Shown: positions 47,590 to 59,695, counted from the stretch's first letter. The stretch is 64,000 bases of DNA from Streptomyces sp. MMBL 11-1 (GCF_028622875.1 NZ_CP117709.1:1054001-1118000); one strand, 5' to 3'. Program-made: numbers and translations. Notes: a model not told the origin generated them from the sequence alone.

Positions 47590-48810
47590 ATGGCAATCGT
47601 TTTTCTTGAGGCGAACTCGACAGGGACCACGTCCGACGCGATCAAGCTGGCGACCGGGCGCGGTTACCGCACCGTCTTCGTCACCATGCAGCGCGGGTTC
47701 TACGAGACGCTCCCGGACAACCCGCTGGACCTGTGCGACACGGTTCTCACCTGTGACACCTACAACGTGGCCGAGATCCTGCGCGTCCTCCGCGACGAGG
47801 ACGTGGAGGCGGTCATCTCGTTCGACGACTACCACCTGGTGACAGCGGCGCTCTGCGCGATGGCACTCGGTCTTCCGCACGCCGATGTGTCCGGGCTGGT
47901 GGCGGCTCGGTACAAGGACGTCGCACGCGAGTTGACGAAGGATCTGCCCGGCGGGATCTGGACCCTGACGGTCCCCGAGGAGGAGCTCGACACCGTCGAT
48001 CTCGACTCGCTCCCTTATCCGGTCATCGTCAAGCCCGTGGACGAGAGCGGCAGCGTCTCGGTGCAACTGTGCCGGACGCCCGCCGACGTCACCTCGGTCA
48101 CCGAGCGCTACCGCAGCCATGTGGTGAACGTCCGGGAGTACCGGCCGGTCCGGGCCGTGCTGTTCGAGGAGTACATCGACGGCGACGAGTACAGCTGCGA
48201 GCTGTACTGGAAGGCCGGCCACGGATGGCATGTCGCCGGCCTCACCAAGAAGTTCTTGGGAGCCCCGCCGAACTTCGTCGAGCGCGGCCACATCTTTCCC
48301 GCGCCGCTTCCCGAGCAGCAGGCGAAGGAGGTCGGCGAACAGGTGGTCGGCTGGGTCGAGGCCACCGGACTGCGGTGCGGCGCGGCCCATGTGGAGCTGC
48401 GGATCAACGACAGCGGGCCGCACCTGATCGAGATCAATCCCCGGCTGCCCGGCGGCCACATCACGCAACTGGTCGCCTGGTGCACGGGGATCGACATGGT
48501 CGCCCACTACCTCGACTTCCACCTGCGCACAACGGAGCCGCAGCCGCCTTCGGCGCCGGAGTACGCCGCGGCCTCCAGCAGGTTCGTCCTGCCGGACGAG
48601 GTCGCGGCCGGCAAGACGCATGAGGACGTCTACGAGTCCTTCACCCGGCTGCCGACCTTCCGGCGCGGCAGGGTGCAGCCCGGTGCGCTGTCGTCCGACC
48701 GGACAGCGCAGACCAATTACGACCGCATCGGATACGTGCTGTTGGTGGGGCCCGACCCGGCCGCGCTCGACGCCGATCTCGACCTGCTCGCGCAGGACCT
48801 GCGCAGCTGA
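47590..48810 (+). CDS. ATP-grasp ligase, L-amino-acid-ligase/carboxylase-like
   Basis: A 406-residue ATP-grasp enzyme of the carbamoyl-phosphate-synthase/BacD-like group, which activates a carboxylate as acyl phosphate and joins it to an amine. ATP lysine segment PYPVIVKPVDESGSVSV (about 143-159), lid strand VLFEEYIDGDEYSCEL (about 190-205), and the metal-binding Glu-Asn in HLIEINPRLPGGHI (about 278-291) are all present. The N-terminal half is a Rossmann-like preATP-grasp domain (LEANSTGTTSDAIKLATGRG). It starts 26 bases after the PLP gene. A dipeptide or amide bond is the likely product; substrates are unknown. Confidence 0.85.
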   Translation: MAIVFLEANSTGTTSDAIKLATGRGYRTVFVTMQRGFYETLPDNPLDLCDTVLTCDTYNVAEILRVLRDEDVEAVISFDDYHLVTAALCAMALGLPHADVSGLVAARYKDVARELTKDLPGGIWTLTVPEEELDTVDLDSLPYPVIVKPVDESGSVSVQLCRTPADVTSVTERYRSHVVNVREYRPVRAVLFEEYIDGDEYSCELYWKAGHGWHVAGLTKKFLGAPPNFVERGHIFPAPLPEQQAKEVGEQVVGWVEATGLRCGAAHVELRINDSGPHLIEINPRLPGGHITQLVAWCTGIDMVAHYLDFHLRTTEPQPPSAPEYAAASSRFVLPDEVAAGKTHEDVYESFTRLPTFRRGRVQPGALSSDRTAQTNYDRIGYVLLVGPDPAALDADLDLLAQDLRS

Positions 48811-48839
48811 ACCCGTACATTCCAAAGGAGAGTTGAGCC

Positions 48840-49859
48840 GTGGGCTACAAAGTTCTGGTGTTGATATCGCACATGCAGCAGTGGCGTCTCGACAACCAGT
48901 CGATCATCCCGAACGGACTGTTCCGGGGCGGTCACGAGGTCCACGTGGCCGATATCGAGACACTGGGCATCAAAGAGGGCACCGTGGTGTGCGACATGTT
49001 CCAGGCCGACCAGGAGTACTTCGACGGCATGCCGTTCCCCCAGGAGCGGCTTGAGCAGGCCAGCTGCGAGGACTTCGATCTGGTCTGGCTGCTCACCAGC
49101 CCGCACCCGAACCTCTTCCTGGAGACCTACCAGCTGCTCTGGGTACTCAACCAGCGGGTCACCTTCGTCAACGACGCGGCCGCGGTGCTGTTCCTGAACA
49201 GCAAGACCTGCCTGCCCGGCGGCGTGCCCCGCGATCACCTGCCGACCACCTACGTCTCGAACAGCTTCACGGAGCTGGACAAGGTGGTGACCGACGATCC
49301 CGAGACCGCGTGGATCATGAAGCCGGGCAACGAGGGCTGCGGCGCCGACATCTATTACGTCAACGCCCGCGAGAAGAACTTCCGCGCCCTGCTCCAGTCG
49401 GCGACCGGCAACGAGGTGTCGCGGTACGAGAACTACGGCCGCCAGAACATCGGCCTGTCCCGCAAGTACATCACGATGCAGGAGTACGTCCCCAACGTCG
49501 TGGAGAACGAGCAGCGCGTCCTGCTCTCCGGTGGCGTGCCGGTCTGCGGATTCCGCCGGTTCCACGGCGACGACGACCACCGGGCCAACGCCACGCTGGG
49601 CAACGGGTTCGCCGACATGGAGCTCACGCCGGAGGAGGACGCGTTCTGCCGCGAGCTGGGTGAGTCCCTGATGCGCCAGGGCATCTACTTCGCCGGCATC
49701 GACCTGGCCTTCCCCTACGTCCTGGAGCTGAACCTGGAGAACCCGGGTGCGACCAAGTGGACGTTCCTCGCGACCGGCGTCGACAAGACCCCGGAGGTCG
49801 TGGAGCACCTCCTGGCGGCTCTGGTGCGCGACGGCCGTCTGAAGGCTCTGTCGGCATGA
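48840..49859 (+). CDS. ATP-grasp ligase, glutathione-synthetase (GshB)-like
   Basis: A 339-residue protein. AWIMKPGNEGCGADIYYV (about 157-174) has the ATP lysine. MQEYVPNVVENEQRVLLSGG (about 213) and DLAFPYVLELNLENPGATKW (about 288-307) match the GshB strand order, with Glu-Asn for magnesium. The N-terminal domain begins YKVLVLISHMQQWRLDNQS. It is unlike the ligase before it and the one after. The start is GTG 48840, with GGAG nine bases upstream. Streptomyces makes mycothiol rather than glutathione, so a role in a specialised pathway is more likely than thiol synthesis. Confidence 0.85.
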   Translation: MGYKVLVLISHMQQWRLDNQSIIPNGLFRGGHEVHVADIETLGIKEGTVVCDMFQADQEYFDGMPFPQERLEQASCEDFDLVWLLTSPHPNLFLETYQLLWVLNQRVTFVNDAAAVLFLNSKTCLPGGVPRDHLPTTYVSNSFTELDKVVTDDPETAWIMKPGNEGCGADIYYVNAREKNFRALLQSATGNEVSRYENYGRQNIGLSRKYITMQEYVPNVVENEQRVLLSGGVPVCGFRRFHGDDDHRANATLGNGFADMELTPEEDAFCRELGESLMRQGIYFAGIDLAFPYVLELNLENPGATKWTFLATGVDKTPEVVEHLLAALVRDGRLKALSA

Positions 49860-51229
49860 CACGCACCGGCGAGCTGTCCACGCTGCTCGCCCCGGACCTG
49901 GTGGACAGCTGGAGCGAGTACCAGGAAACCGTGGGCCCCGAGGCGGCGCGGGAGGACTCGGACGCCTTCGCCGCGGGCATCTACCGCAAGGGGTGGCCGC
50001 ACATCTTCCCACCGCCGCTCTTCTCGTCCGAGTTCGTCGACGAACTCTCCCACGCCGCCCGGACCGTGGTCGGTCTGCTGCGGGCCGTCCCGGAGCGGGT
50101 GTTCGGCGGTGACTTCGCGGCCTGGATGGAGTTCCAGGGGCTCACTCGCGAGGAGTCGGAGCTGCTGACCCGGTCGCTCAACAAGCGCAACCTCCAGATG
50201 GCCAGCCGGTTCGCCCGCCCGGACTTCGTGCTCACGACCGGCGGTCCCAAGGTGGTCGAGGTCAATGTCTCGGCGCCGCTGGGCGGGATGAACACCGTTG
50301 ATCCGTACGTGAAGCAGTTCCGCAGCTCCGGCTACTTCCGGCATCTCCAGGAGGCGGGCTACGACGTCTCCGCCCCCGAGATGCGGAGCATCTGGGGCGA
50401 GGCCTTCCAGTCGCTGGTGCGACCGCGGCAGTCCGACGGCCGGCCCGTGGTGTTCGAGGCGATCGCGGACAGCAACGACATCAACTCGGGCCGCCAGGCC
50501 TTCGAGAAGCTGGTCGGCTCCTTCGGGTTCGCCTACGCCAACGGCCTGGTGCAGGATCTCGACGTCCGGGCCGACGGCGTGTACTACGAGGGCCGGCGCG
50601 TCGACGTCGTGTTCACCATGTACACCTGGCTCGAGACCCGGAAGTTCGTCCCGGCCGAGATCACCATCGGACTGATGGAGGCGGACGCCGCGGGGCTGGT
50701 CGACTTCATCGCACCGCCGACCAGCGCGCTGTTCGACCACAAGGCCAATCTGGAGCTCCTGACCTCGGACTCCTTCGCGGAGTGCTTCACCGGGGCCGAG
50801 CGGGACTTCATCCGGCGGTACGTCCCCAGGACGTTCCGGGTGACCGAGGAAACGGCTCCCGAGGCCCTTGCCGACCAGAGCCGTATGGTGCTCAAGCCGG
50901 GCTCCGACTACGGCGGCCGGGGCATCGTCTTCGGGGACCGGGTGTCCGGCGAGGAGTGGTCCACGGCTATCGACGCCGCGGCGGCCGGTTCGGGCTTCAT
51001 CTGCCAGCAGCGACTGGAAGAGCTGTGGACCGGCCAGGGCTTCAACGGCACCGAGTACCGCGATCACTACGTCTGTCTCGGCCCGCTGGTGTTCGCGGAC
51101 AAGTACGCCGGCACCTTCGTCCGCTGGGCCGACGCGGCGAGCGGCAACGCCGTGATCAACGTGAAGCAGGGGGCGGAGTCGGGCGCGCTGCTGGCCGGCC
51201 ACGCGGCAGCCGTCCGAAGGTCCTCCTGA
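49856..51229 (+). CDS. ATP-grasp ligase, glutathionylspermidine-synthase-like
   Basis: A 457-residue protein, overlapping the gene before by ATGA. FVLTTGGPKVVEVNVSAPLG (about 125-144) has the acidic residues and Asn expected near the metal site. The ATP lysine and glycine loop come late, in SRMVLKPGSDYGGRGIVFGD (about 342-361), followed by GFICQQRLEELW. This order, with the acidic motif ahead of the ATP loop, is that of circularly permuted or glutathionylspermidine-type ATP-grasp enzymes. The third, non-homologous ligase in a row. It closes the operon, ahead of two hairpins. Confidence 0.75.
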   Translation: MTRTGELSTLLAPDLVDSWSEYQETVGPEAAREDSDAFAAGIYRKGWPHIFPPPLFSSEFVDELSHAARTVVGLLRAVPERVFGGDFAAWMEFQGLTREESELLTRSLNKRNLQMASRFARPDFVLTTGGPKVVEVNVSAPLGGMNTVDPYVKQFRSSGYFRHLQEAGYDVSAPEMRSIWGEAFQSLVRPRQSDGRPVVFEAIADSNDINSGRQAFEKLVGSFGFAYANGLVQDLDVRADGVYYEGRRVDVVFTMYTWLETRKFVPAEITIGLMEADAAGLVDFIAPPTSALFDHKANLELLTSDSFAECFTGAERDFIRRYVPRTFRVTEETAPEALADQSRMVLKPGSDYGGRGIVFGDRVSGEEWSTAIDAAAAGSGFICQQRLEELWTGQGFNGTEYRDHYVCLGPLVFADKYAGTFVRWADAASGNAVINVKQGAESGALLAGHAAAVRRSS

Positions 51230-51310
51230 CCTCTCGCTCGACCTGGTCGACGTCCTTCGAGGGCCCGGCGTCCCGATCGTACGCCCGAGCCGTCCGTGCG
51301 TCCGCCGACA

Positions 51311-51343
51311 GGAGCCGGTCCCGGTCACCCCGGGGCCGGCTCC
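51311..51343 (+). terminator. Hairpin terminator of the ATP-grasp operon
   Basis: A 14-bp stem (51311-51324 with 51330-51343, one T-G pair; core GGAGCCGG/CCGGCTCC) begins 81 bases after the last ligase stop. Confidence 0.8.
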
Positions 51344-51346
51344 TCG

Positions 51347-51375
51347 GGCCGCGTACAGGACGTTCGTACGCGGCC
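51347..51375 (-). terminator. Hairpin terminator of the NUDIX gene
   Basis: A perfect 10-bp stem (GGCCGCGTAC with GTACGCGGCC, 9-base loop) directly past the NUDIX stop on the minus strand, back to back with the terminator of the convergent ligase operon. Confidence 0.75.
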
Positions 51376-51378
51376 GGG

Positions 51379-51909
51379 TCAGCCCAGTCTCAGGTGGTGC
51401 AGCATCAGCAGGGCCGCCGCCATGTTCGCGGCGGGCACCTCGCCCCGGGCGATCATGTCCGGGACCACCTTGAGCGGTATCCACTCGCGGCGCGAGGACT
51501 CGAAGGCGTCCCGCGGGGGCCCGGTCCAGTGCGCCTCGTCGGACCAGTACAGGTGGTGGCGGGCGTCGGTGAGGCCGTTCGACGGTTCCACGGTGAGCAG
51601 CGGGCGCAGCTCGCCGGGGCGCCAGCCGGTCTCCTCCTCCATCTCACGGGCCGCCGCCACCGCGATGTCCTCGCCGTCCTCGACGACGCCCGCGGCCAGT
51701 TCCCACCCCCAGCTGTCGGTGATGAACCGGTGCCGCCAGAGCAGCAGCACCTCGTTCGCCTCGTTGACGACGGTGGCGGCCGCGACGGGCCGCAGCCGGA
51801 TGACGAAGTGGTCGAGATGACTGCCGTCGGGGAGCTGGACGTCTGCCAGATTCACCCGGAACCACGGGTTCTGATACACATTCTGTTCGCTTAAGTTCGT
51901 CCACTGCAC
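51379..51909 (-). CDS. NUDIX hydrolase
   Basis: A 176-residue pyrophosphohydrolase with a complete Nudix box, GVVEDGEDIAVAAAREMEEE followed by TGW. ADP-ribose pyrophosphatase-like features surround it (LLWRHRFITDSWGWELAAG). The usual substrate is an NDP-X compound. GTG 51909 (VQWTNLSEQNVY) was chosen for the family start and the AAAGGCGG box. An ATG at 51930 lies inside an upstream palindrome and is less likely. It stands downstream of the NsdA-like regulator and converges with the ATP-grasp operon. Confidence 0.9.
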   Translation of the reverse strand: MQWTNLSEQNVYQNPWFRVNLADVQLPDGSHLDHFVIRLRPVAAATVVNEANEVLLLWRHRFITDSWGWELAAGVVEDGEDIAVAAAREMEEETGWRPGELRPLLTVEPSNGLTDARHHLYWSDEAHWTGPPRDAFESSRREWIPLKVVPDMIARGEVPAANMAAALLMLHHLRLG

Positions 51910-51925
51910 GGTTCTGCCGCCTTTC

Positions 51926-51947
51926 GACATGTTGGGGTCAACATGTC
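51926..51947. promoter_or_regulatory. 22-bp palindrome upstream of the NUDIX gene
   Basis: Perfect 9-bp arms GACATGTTG and CAACATGTC around GGGT, 17-38 bases upstream of the GTG start. The position (promoter or early leader) and perfection suggest an operator. The binding protein is unknown. Confidence 0.6.
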
Positions 51948-51995
51948 AGCAGGCTCGGCTGCCAGGGGGACCGCTCGACGGGGCGTCGGCACAGC

Positions 51996-53345
51996 TCACA
52001 GAGGCACGCGGAGCGCCTCGTCGATGAGGGCGGTGGTCTCCACCGCGTCGGCGCAGCCGCTCGCGGCCAGCTCACGCCGGGCCTGCCGCAGCCGGTCGCG
52101 CAGCCGCTGGGACTCCATTCCCCGGGCCCTCAGCGCCATTTCGGCAGCTGTGCCGGCCGCGCGGTCGGGCTCGCCCTGGAGCAGCTCGATATGACTCAAC
52201 ATCGCAAGCCGGTGCACGCGCCCCCGGTCGTGCGCCGGGGCGCGCACGGCTGAGGCGGCGTGCTCCCGGGCGGCGGGCAGGTCCCCGAGGCCGAGCAGCG
52301 CCTCCGCCACCTGGACGTCGACCAGGCCCGGCTGCACGTACCCCGTCTCGTCCGGCTCCCGGCCGGTATGGATCCGGCCCGCCTGGGCCTCGGCCCGCCC
52401 GATGCAGGCCCGGGCGCTCGCCGCGTCGCCGAGCTGTGCGTACGCCTTGGCCTGCATGGCGTGCAGATCGGCGGCGAGGGCGGGGGTGATGTGCCCGCCG
52501 GCGGCCCGCAGCGCGGCCTCGGCGAAGGCGATGGAGCGGCGGTGGTCGCCGAGGAACAGCGACTGGGTGACCAGGAGGGCGATCACATAGCCGCCGAGAC
52601 CCCGGTCGCCGCTGGACTTGGCGAGCCGCAGCGCCTGGTGGAAGTAGCGCTGGGCGAGCCCGTGGGCGTCGGAGTCGTAGGCGCAGATGCCCGCCACCGC
52701 CACCAGTCCCGCCGTCGCCCGGTGCAGGCCCCGGCCCAGGGCGTCGCTGTAGCCGCCGCGCAGCAGCGGCGCGGCCTCCGCGTTGAGGAAGCGGACGATC
52801 CGGGGCCTGGTCGCGACGCCGCCCGTCTTGCGGTACATCTGCTCGTAGTGGTCGCGGGCCGACTTGAGCATCGCTATGTCGGCCGCGCTGACCCGGCACG
52901 GCCCCGGTCGCGAGACGTCGGCGTCCTCCGGGGGGTTCTCCCACTCCCAGACCGGCATCACCGCCGGGGTGCCGGTGACGGCGGGCACGGTGGCCAGGTG
53001 CGGGCGCCGCTGTTCGTCGGAGCGCCACAGCGCGGTGGCCCGCTCGACGAACCCGGAGAGGGAGGCGCCCTCGGCGCAGGCCTCCGTCCCCGACGCGGCG
53101 GAGGCACCCATACCGACGTCGTCGAGCCCGACGGGCCGCCCCAGCCGGCCGGCCAGCACCTCGCAGATCAGGTCGGGCACCTGCCCCCGCGGGCGCTGGC
53201 CCTTGAGCCAGCGGGCGACCGCCGTGTGTTCGTACCGCAGGCTCAGTCCACGGGTCAGACCCGCCCGGTTGACGTGGCCGGCGAGGCCCGCACGGGACAC
53301 ACCGGCCTCCTCGATCAGGGCTTCGAGCAGGACATTGGGCTCCAT
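51996..53345 (-). CDS. NsdA-like transcriptional regulator with TPR helices
   Basis: A 449-residue protein. The N-terminal ~75 residues look like a divergent helix-turn-helix (LLEALIEEAGVSRAGLAGHV, HTAVARWLKGQRPRG). The rest is helical with TPR-like repeats (YFHQALRLAKSSGDRGLGGY, AYAQLGDAASARACIGRAEA, EALLGLGDLPAAREHAASAV). I recall this layout from NsdA, a negative regulator of antibiotic production and differentiation in Streptomyces. This is a paralogue at most. ATG 53345 follows a G-rich box. A palindrome 44 bases upstream may serve autoregulation. Confidence 0.75.
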   Translation of the reverse strand: MEPNVLLEALIEEAGVSRAGLAGHVNRAGLTRGLSLRYEHTAVARWLKGQRPRGQVPDLICEVLAGRLGRPVGLDDVGMGASAASGTEACAEGASLSGFVERATALWRSDEQRRPHLATVPAVTGTPAVMPVWEWENPPEDADVSRPGPCRVSAADIAMLKSARDHYEQMYRKTGGVATRPRIVRFLNAEAAPLLRGGYSDALGRGLHRATAGLVAVAGICAYDSDAHGLAQRYFHQALRLAKSSGDRGLGGYVIALLVTQSLFLGDHRRSIAFAEAALRAAGGHITPALAADLHAMQAKAYAQLGDAASARACIGRAEAQAGRIHTGREPDETGYVQPGLVDVQVAEALLGLGDLPAAREHAASAVRAPAHDRGRVHRLAMLSHIELLQGEPDRAAGTAAEMALRARGMESQRLRDRLRQARRELAASGCADAVETTALIDEALRVPL

Positions 53346-53388
53346 CGTCCCCCCAGGTGGGTGTCGCGACGAGCCTAGTGGAGCAGGA

Positions 53389-53405
53389 TTCACACGGGGT
53401 GTGAA
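53389..53405. promoter_or_regulatory. Palindrome upstream of the NsdA-like gene
   Basis: Arms TTCACAC and GTGTGAA around GGG, starting 44 bases upstream of the regulator ATG. It is a candidate operator, possibly for the regulator itself. The remaining gap to 53707 shows no gene. Confidence 0.5.
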
Positions 53406-53707
53406 CGGAATGCCCGAACCCTCCCGCTGTGCGCTCTGCCGCGCCGGTCCCGGGCTCGGTTGAATGAACTCCCTCGCAAGAGGCGGCCCGGGTCGTCGGC
53501 TCCCCCTCGTAACGGCCCACGACCCGCACCCGCGCCGTCCGCGCTGCTGACCTGCCCGACATTCCGAGGCAGCGCGGACGGCGCCCGGACCACACGGCCC
53601 ACTGACCGACGACGAAGGAGGGTGGCTGCGGAACGAAGGCCGGAGCCGCGTTCCTCCCGGTTCCGGCCCCCGGTCCGGCGTGTGGTCCCTCCGCCCCCCG
53701 GCGGGAT

Positions 53708-53748
53708 GGAGAAGGGGCGTATCCGGTGGCCGGATACGCCCCTTCTCC
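53708..53748 (-). terminator. Strong hairpin terminator of pheS-pheT
   Basis: A perfect 19-bp stem (53708-53726 with 53730-53748) and a 3-base loop, 16 bases past the pheT stop. Confidence 0.9.
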
Positions 53749-53763
53749 TCGCTGTCGCAGGCG

Positions 53764-56276
53764 TTACGCGCCTCGCAGCACCGCGCCCGTGCGCTCGGCG
53801 GCCAGGGCCACCGCGCTGTCGCGTGCGGCCGTGGCCTCCTCGACGGTCAGGGTGCGGTCGGCGGCGCGGAAGCGCAGAGCGTACGCCAGGGACTTGTTGC
53901 CCCCGCCGATCTGCTCGCCGGTGAAGACGTCGAACAGCCGCAGGGATTCGAGGAGTTCACCCGCGCCCTCGCGCAGTGCCCGCTCCACGTCGGCGGCCGG
54001 GACGTCCCCGGCGACGACGAGCGCGACGTCCTGGGTCGCCACCGGGAAGGTGGAGATCCGGGGCGCCTGGAGCGCTCCGTCGACGGCCCGCTCCAGGACG
54101 TCCAGCTCGACCTCGGCGGCACAGGTCCGCTCGGGCAGGTGGAGCGCCTTGATCACGCGCGGGTGCAGTTCGCCCGCGTGTCCGAAGAGGGTCTCCTCGC
54201 CGTCCACGGTGACGTACAGCGCGGCGCAGCGGCCCGGGTGCCACGGGGCGTGCTGGTCGGCGCGGACGATGACCTCGACGCCTGCCTCAGCGGCGATGGA
54301 GCGGGCGGCCTCGACGGCGTCCGCCCAGGTCGCCGGGGTGCCCTTGCCCCACCAGCCGGACTGCTCGCGGGCGCCCTCGAGGACGACGGCGGCGCGGCGC
54401 GGCTGACGCGGCAGGGCCGCGTCGAGAGAGGCGATCTCCTCGTCGGTCGGGCGGCGGTCGACCGGCAGCCGGACCGCCCGCGTCTCCTGGCCCGTCGGCC
54501 TGAAGACCAGGCCGGTCTCGAAGAGCGCCAGGTCGTGGCTGCCGCGGCCGTCGTTGCGCCGCAGGGCGCCGAGGAGGCCCGGCAGCAGCGTGGTGCGCAG
54601 CGCCGGCTCCTCGTCGGAGATCGGGTTGACGAGCTTGACCGTGCGGCGGCGGGCGTCGTCCGCCTCCAGGCCGAGCTGGTCCAGGACCGCGTCGCCGATG
54701 AACGGGTAGCTCAGCGCCTCGACGTACCCGGCTCCGGCCAGCACCCGGCCGATGCGGCGGTGCAGCCGCTGGCGGTCGGTGAGACCGCGGCCGGAGGGGG
54801 GCGTCGGCAGGGTGGAGGGCAGGTTCTCGTAGCCCTCCAGCCGGATGACCTCTTCGGCGAGGTCGTTCGGCTCGTTCAGGTCGGGCCGCCAGGACGGGAC
54901 GGTGACGATCAGCTCGTCCTGCCCGTAGACGTCGCAGCCGACCTCCTGGAGGCGGCGGACGACGGTCTCGCGGCCGTACTCCACACCGGCGACCTTGTCC
55001 GGGTGGTTCGCCGGCATCGCGATGGTGCGCGGCGCCGACGGGGCGGTGATCTCGGTGACCCCGGCCTCGGCGGTGCCGCCCGCGAGCAGGACCAGCAGGT
55101 CCACCGTGCGCTGCGCGGCAGCGGCGGCGGCCTGCGGGTCGACGCCGCGCTCGAAGCGCTTGGACGCCTCGGAGGACAGCTTGTGGCGGCGCGCGGTGCG
55201 GGCGATCGAGATCGCGTCGAAGTGCGCGGCCTCGATGACGACCTCGGTGGTCAGCGCGTGCTCGCCGTCCGCGTCGGCGATCTCCGTGTTGGCGCCGCCC
55301 ATGACGCCCGCGAGACCGATGGGCCCGCGGTCGTCGGTGATGACGAGGTCCTCGGCGTCCAGCACGCGCACGGTGCCGTCCAGCGTGGTGAGCTTCTCGC
55401 CCTGCGCGGCGCGGCGCACACCGATCGGGCCCTCGACCCGGGTGCGGTCGTAGGCGTGCAGGGGCTGGCCCAGCTCCAGCATCACGTAGTTGGTGATGTC
55501 GACGGCCAGCGAGATGGGCCGCATCCCGGCCTTCTGGAGGCGACGCCGCATCCAGATCGGGGAGCGGGCCTCCGGCTGGAGACCGGTGACGGTACGCGCG
55601 GTGAAACGGTCGCAGCGCGACGGGTCGGAGATCTTGACCGGGTAGCCGTACGCGTTCGGCGCGGGCACGTCCAGGAGCGCCGGGTCGCGCAGCGGCAGCC
55701 CGTACGCGATGGCGGTCTCACGGGCGACGCCACGCATCGAGAGGCAGTAGCCGCGGTCCGGGGTGACGGCGATGTCGAGGACCTCGTCGATGAGCTGGAG
55801 CAGCTCGATCGCGTCGGTGCCGACCTCGTGCTCCGGCGGCAGCACGATGATGCCGTGCGTTCCGTCGTCGCCCATGCCGAGCTCGTCGGTGGAGCAGATC
55901 ATCCCGTGCGAGGTCTTGCCGTACGTCTTGCGGGCGGCGATCGCGAAGTCGCCGGGCAGGACCGCGCCCGGGAGGACCACGACGACCTTGTCGCCGACCG
56001 AGAAGTTACGGGCGCCGCAGACGATCTCCTGCGGTTCGCCGGTGCCGTTGGCCGTGCCGACGTCGACCGTGCAGAAGCGGATGGGCTTCTTGAAGCCCTC
56101 CAGCTCCTCGATGGTCAGGACCTGTCCGACGACCAGGGGGCCCTTCAGGCCCGCGCCGATCTGCTCGACGGTCTCGACCTCCAGCCCGACGGAGACGAGC
56201 TTGGCCTGTACGTCACGGCCGGTCTCCGTCGCCGGCAGGTCGACGTACTCCCGCAGCCAGGAAAGCGGGACGCGCA

Positions 56277-56277
<1 letters not shown>
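53764..56277 (-). CDS. pheT: Phenylalanine-tRNA ligase beta subunit
   Basis: An 837-residue bacterial-type PheT. In order: the opening [19 protein letters not shown], an EMAP-like OB fold near residues 40-155 ([20 protein letters not shown]), the B3/B4 editing domain, B5 and synthetase-like domains, and the C-terminal FDX-ACB anticodon domain ([20 protein letters not shown]). It pairs with PheS as an alpha2beta2 enzyme. Its ATG overlaps the pheS stop by one base (TGATG), the usual coupling. Confidence 0.97.
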
Positions 56278-58674
<2,397 letters not shown>

Positions 58675-58846
58675 CTTCCCGTATCCCCACCTCTCGAACC
58701 GGTGCAGTGGGCCCCCGAGTTCGTCACCCTACTAGGCGGTGGCGAACCGGCGACACCCTGTGGGGGCGCGGAGAGGAGTGCGCCGGTGGGAGGGGCTCGC
58801 GAATGGCCGGGATCGTGTGGTGACGGACCGTCGGAGCGGTGCTCCG

Positions 58847-59695
58847 TCAGCGGGCCCCGGGGGCTCGCCGGGGGCGCTGCGCGCGGGCGGAGGCGTACAG
58901 GCAGACGGCGGCGGCGGTCGCGAGGTTGAGGCTCTCCGCCCTGCCGTGGATGGGGACGCGGACGACGGCGTCGGCGAGCGCGCGGGTCTCCTCGGGGAGC
59001 CCCCAGGCCTCGTTGCCGAAGACCCACGCGGTGGGGCCGCCCATGGTGCCCGCGTCCAGTTCGTCGTCCAGGTCGTCGGCACCGGCCCCGTCGGCGGCGA
59101 GGATGCGCACCCCGGTGTCCCGGAGTCCCCGCACGGCCTGTTCGACGGGGACGCCGACGGCGACGGGCAGGTGGTAGAGCGAACCCGCCGAGGCCCGTAC
59201 GGACTTGGGGTTGTAGAGGTCGACCGACGCGTCGGTCAGGATCACCGCGTCCGCGCCCGCCGCGTCGGCGCAGCGCAGTACCGTTCCGGCGTTCCCGGGG
59301 TCCCGTACGTTGGCCAGAACGGCCACCAGTGCGGGCTTCGCGGCGAGGATCTCCTGGAACGGCGTGTCCAGGAAGCGGCAGACGCCGATGAGGCCCTGCG
59401 GGGTGACGGTCTGCGAGACGTCGGCGAGGACGTCGGCGTCGGCCAGGTGCACCCGGGCGCCCGCGGTGTGGGCGGCCTCGACGATGTCGGCGTACCGGTC
59501 GGCGGCCTCGGGGGTGGCGAACAGCTCGATGAGGGTCGGCTCGCCGTCGCCGCCCCGGTGGGCGGCCGCCTCGCGCACGGCCTGGGGCCCCTCGGCGATG
59601 AACCTGCGCTCCTTGCCGCGGAAGTTGCGGCGGGCCAGCCGGCGGGCGGCGGCGACCCGGGGGGAACGCGGGGAGATCAGTTCGGGGGTGCCCAT
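58847..59695 (-). CDS. SpoU/TrmH-family RNA 2'-O-methyltransferase
   Basis: A 282-residue SPOUT methyltransferase. The three knot motifs are ANVRDPGNAGTVLRCADAAG (motif 1), AWVFGNEAWGLPEETRALAD (motif 2) and VRVPIHGRAESLNLATAAAV (motif 3). The N-terminal substrate-binding domain has the usual RLARRNFRGKERRFIAEGPQ. It methylates ribose in rRNA or tRNA; the target base cannot be read from sequence. It follows the infC-rpmI-rplT operon after tandem terminators. Confidence 0.93.
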   Translation of the reverse strand: MGTPELISPRSPRVAAARRLARRNFRGKERRFIAEGPQAVREAAAHRGGDGEPTLIELFATPEAADRYADIVEAAHTAGARVHLADADVLADVSQTVTPQGLIGVCRFLDTPFQEILAAKPALVAVLANVRDPGNAGTVLRCADAAGADAVILTDASVDLYNPKSVRASAGSLYHLPVAVGVPVEQAVRGLRDTGVRILAADGAGADDLDDELDAGTMGGPTAWVFGNEAWGLPEETRALADAVVRVPIHGRAESLNLATAAAVCLYASARAQRPRRAPGAR

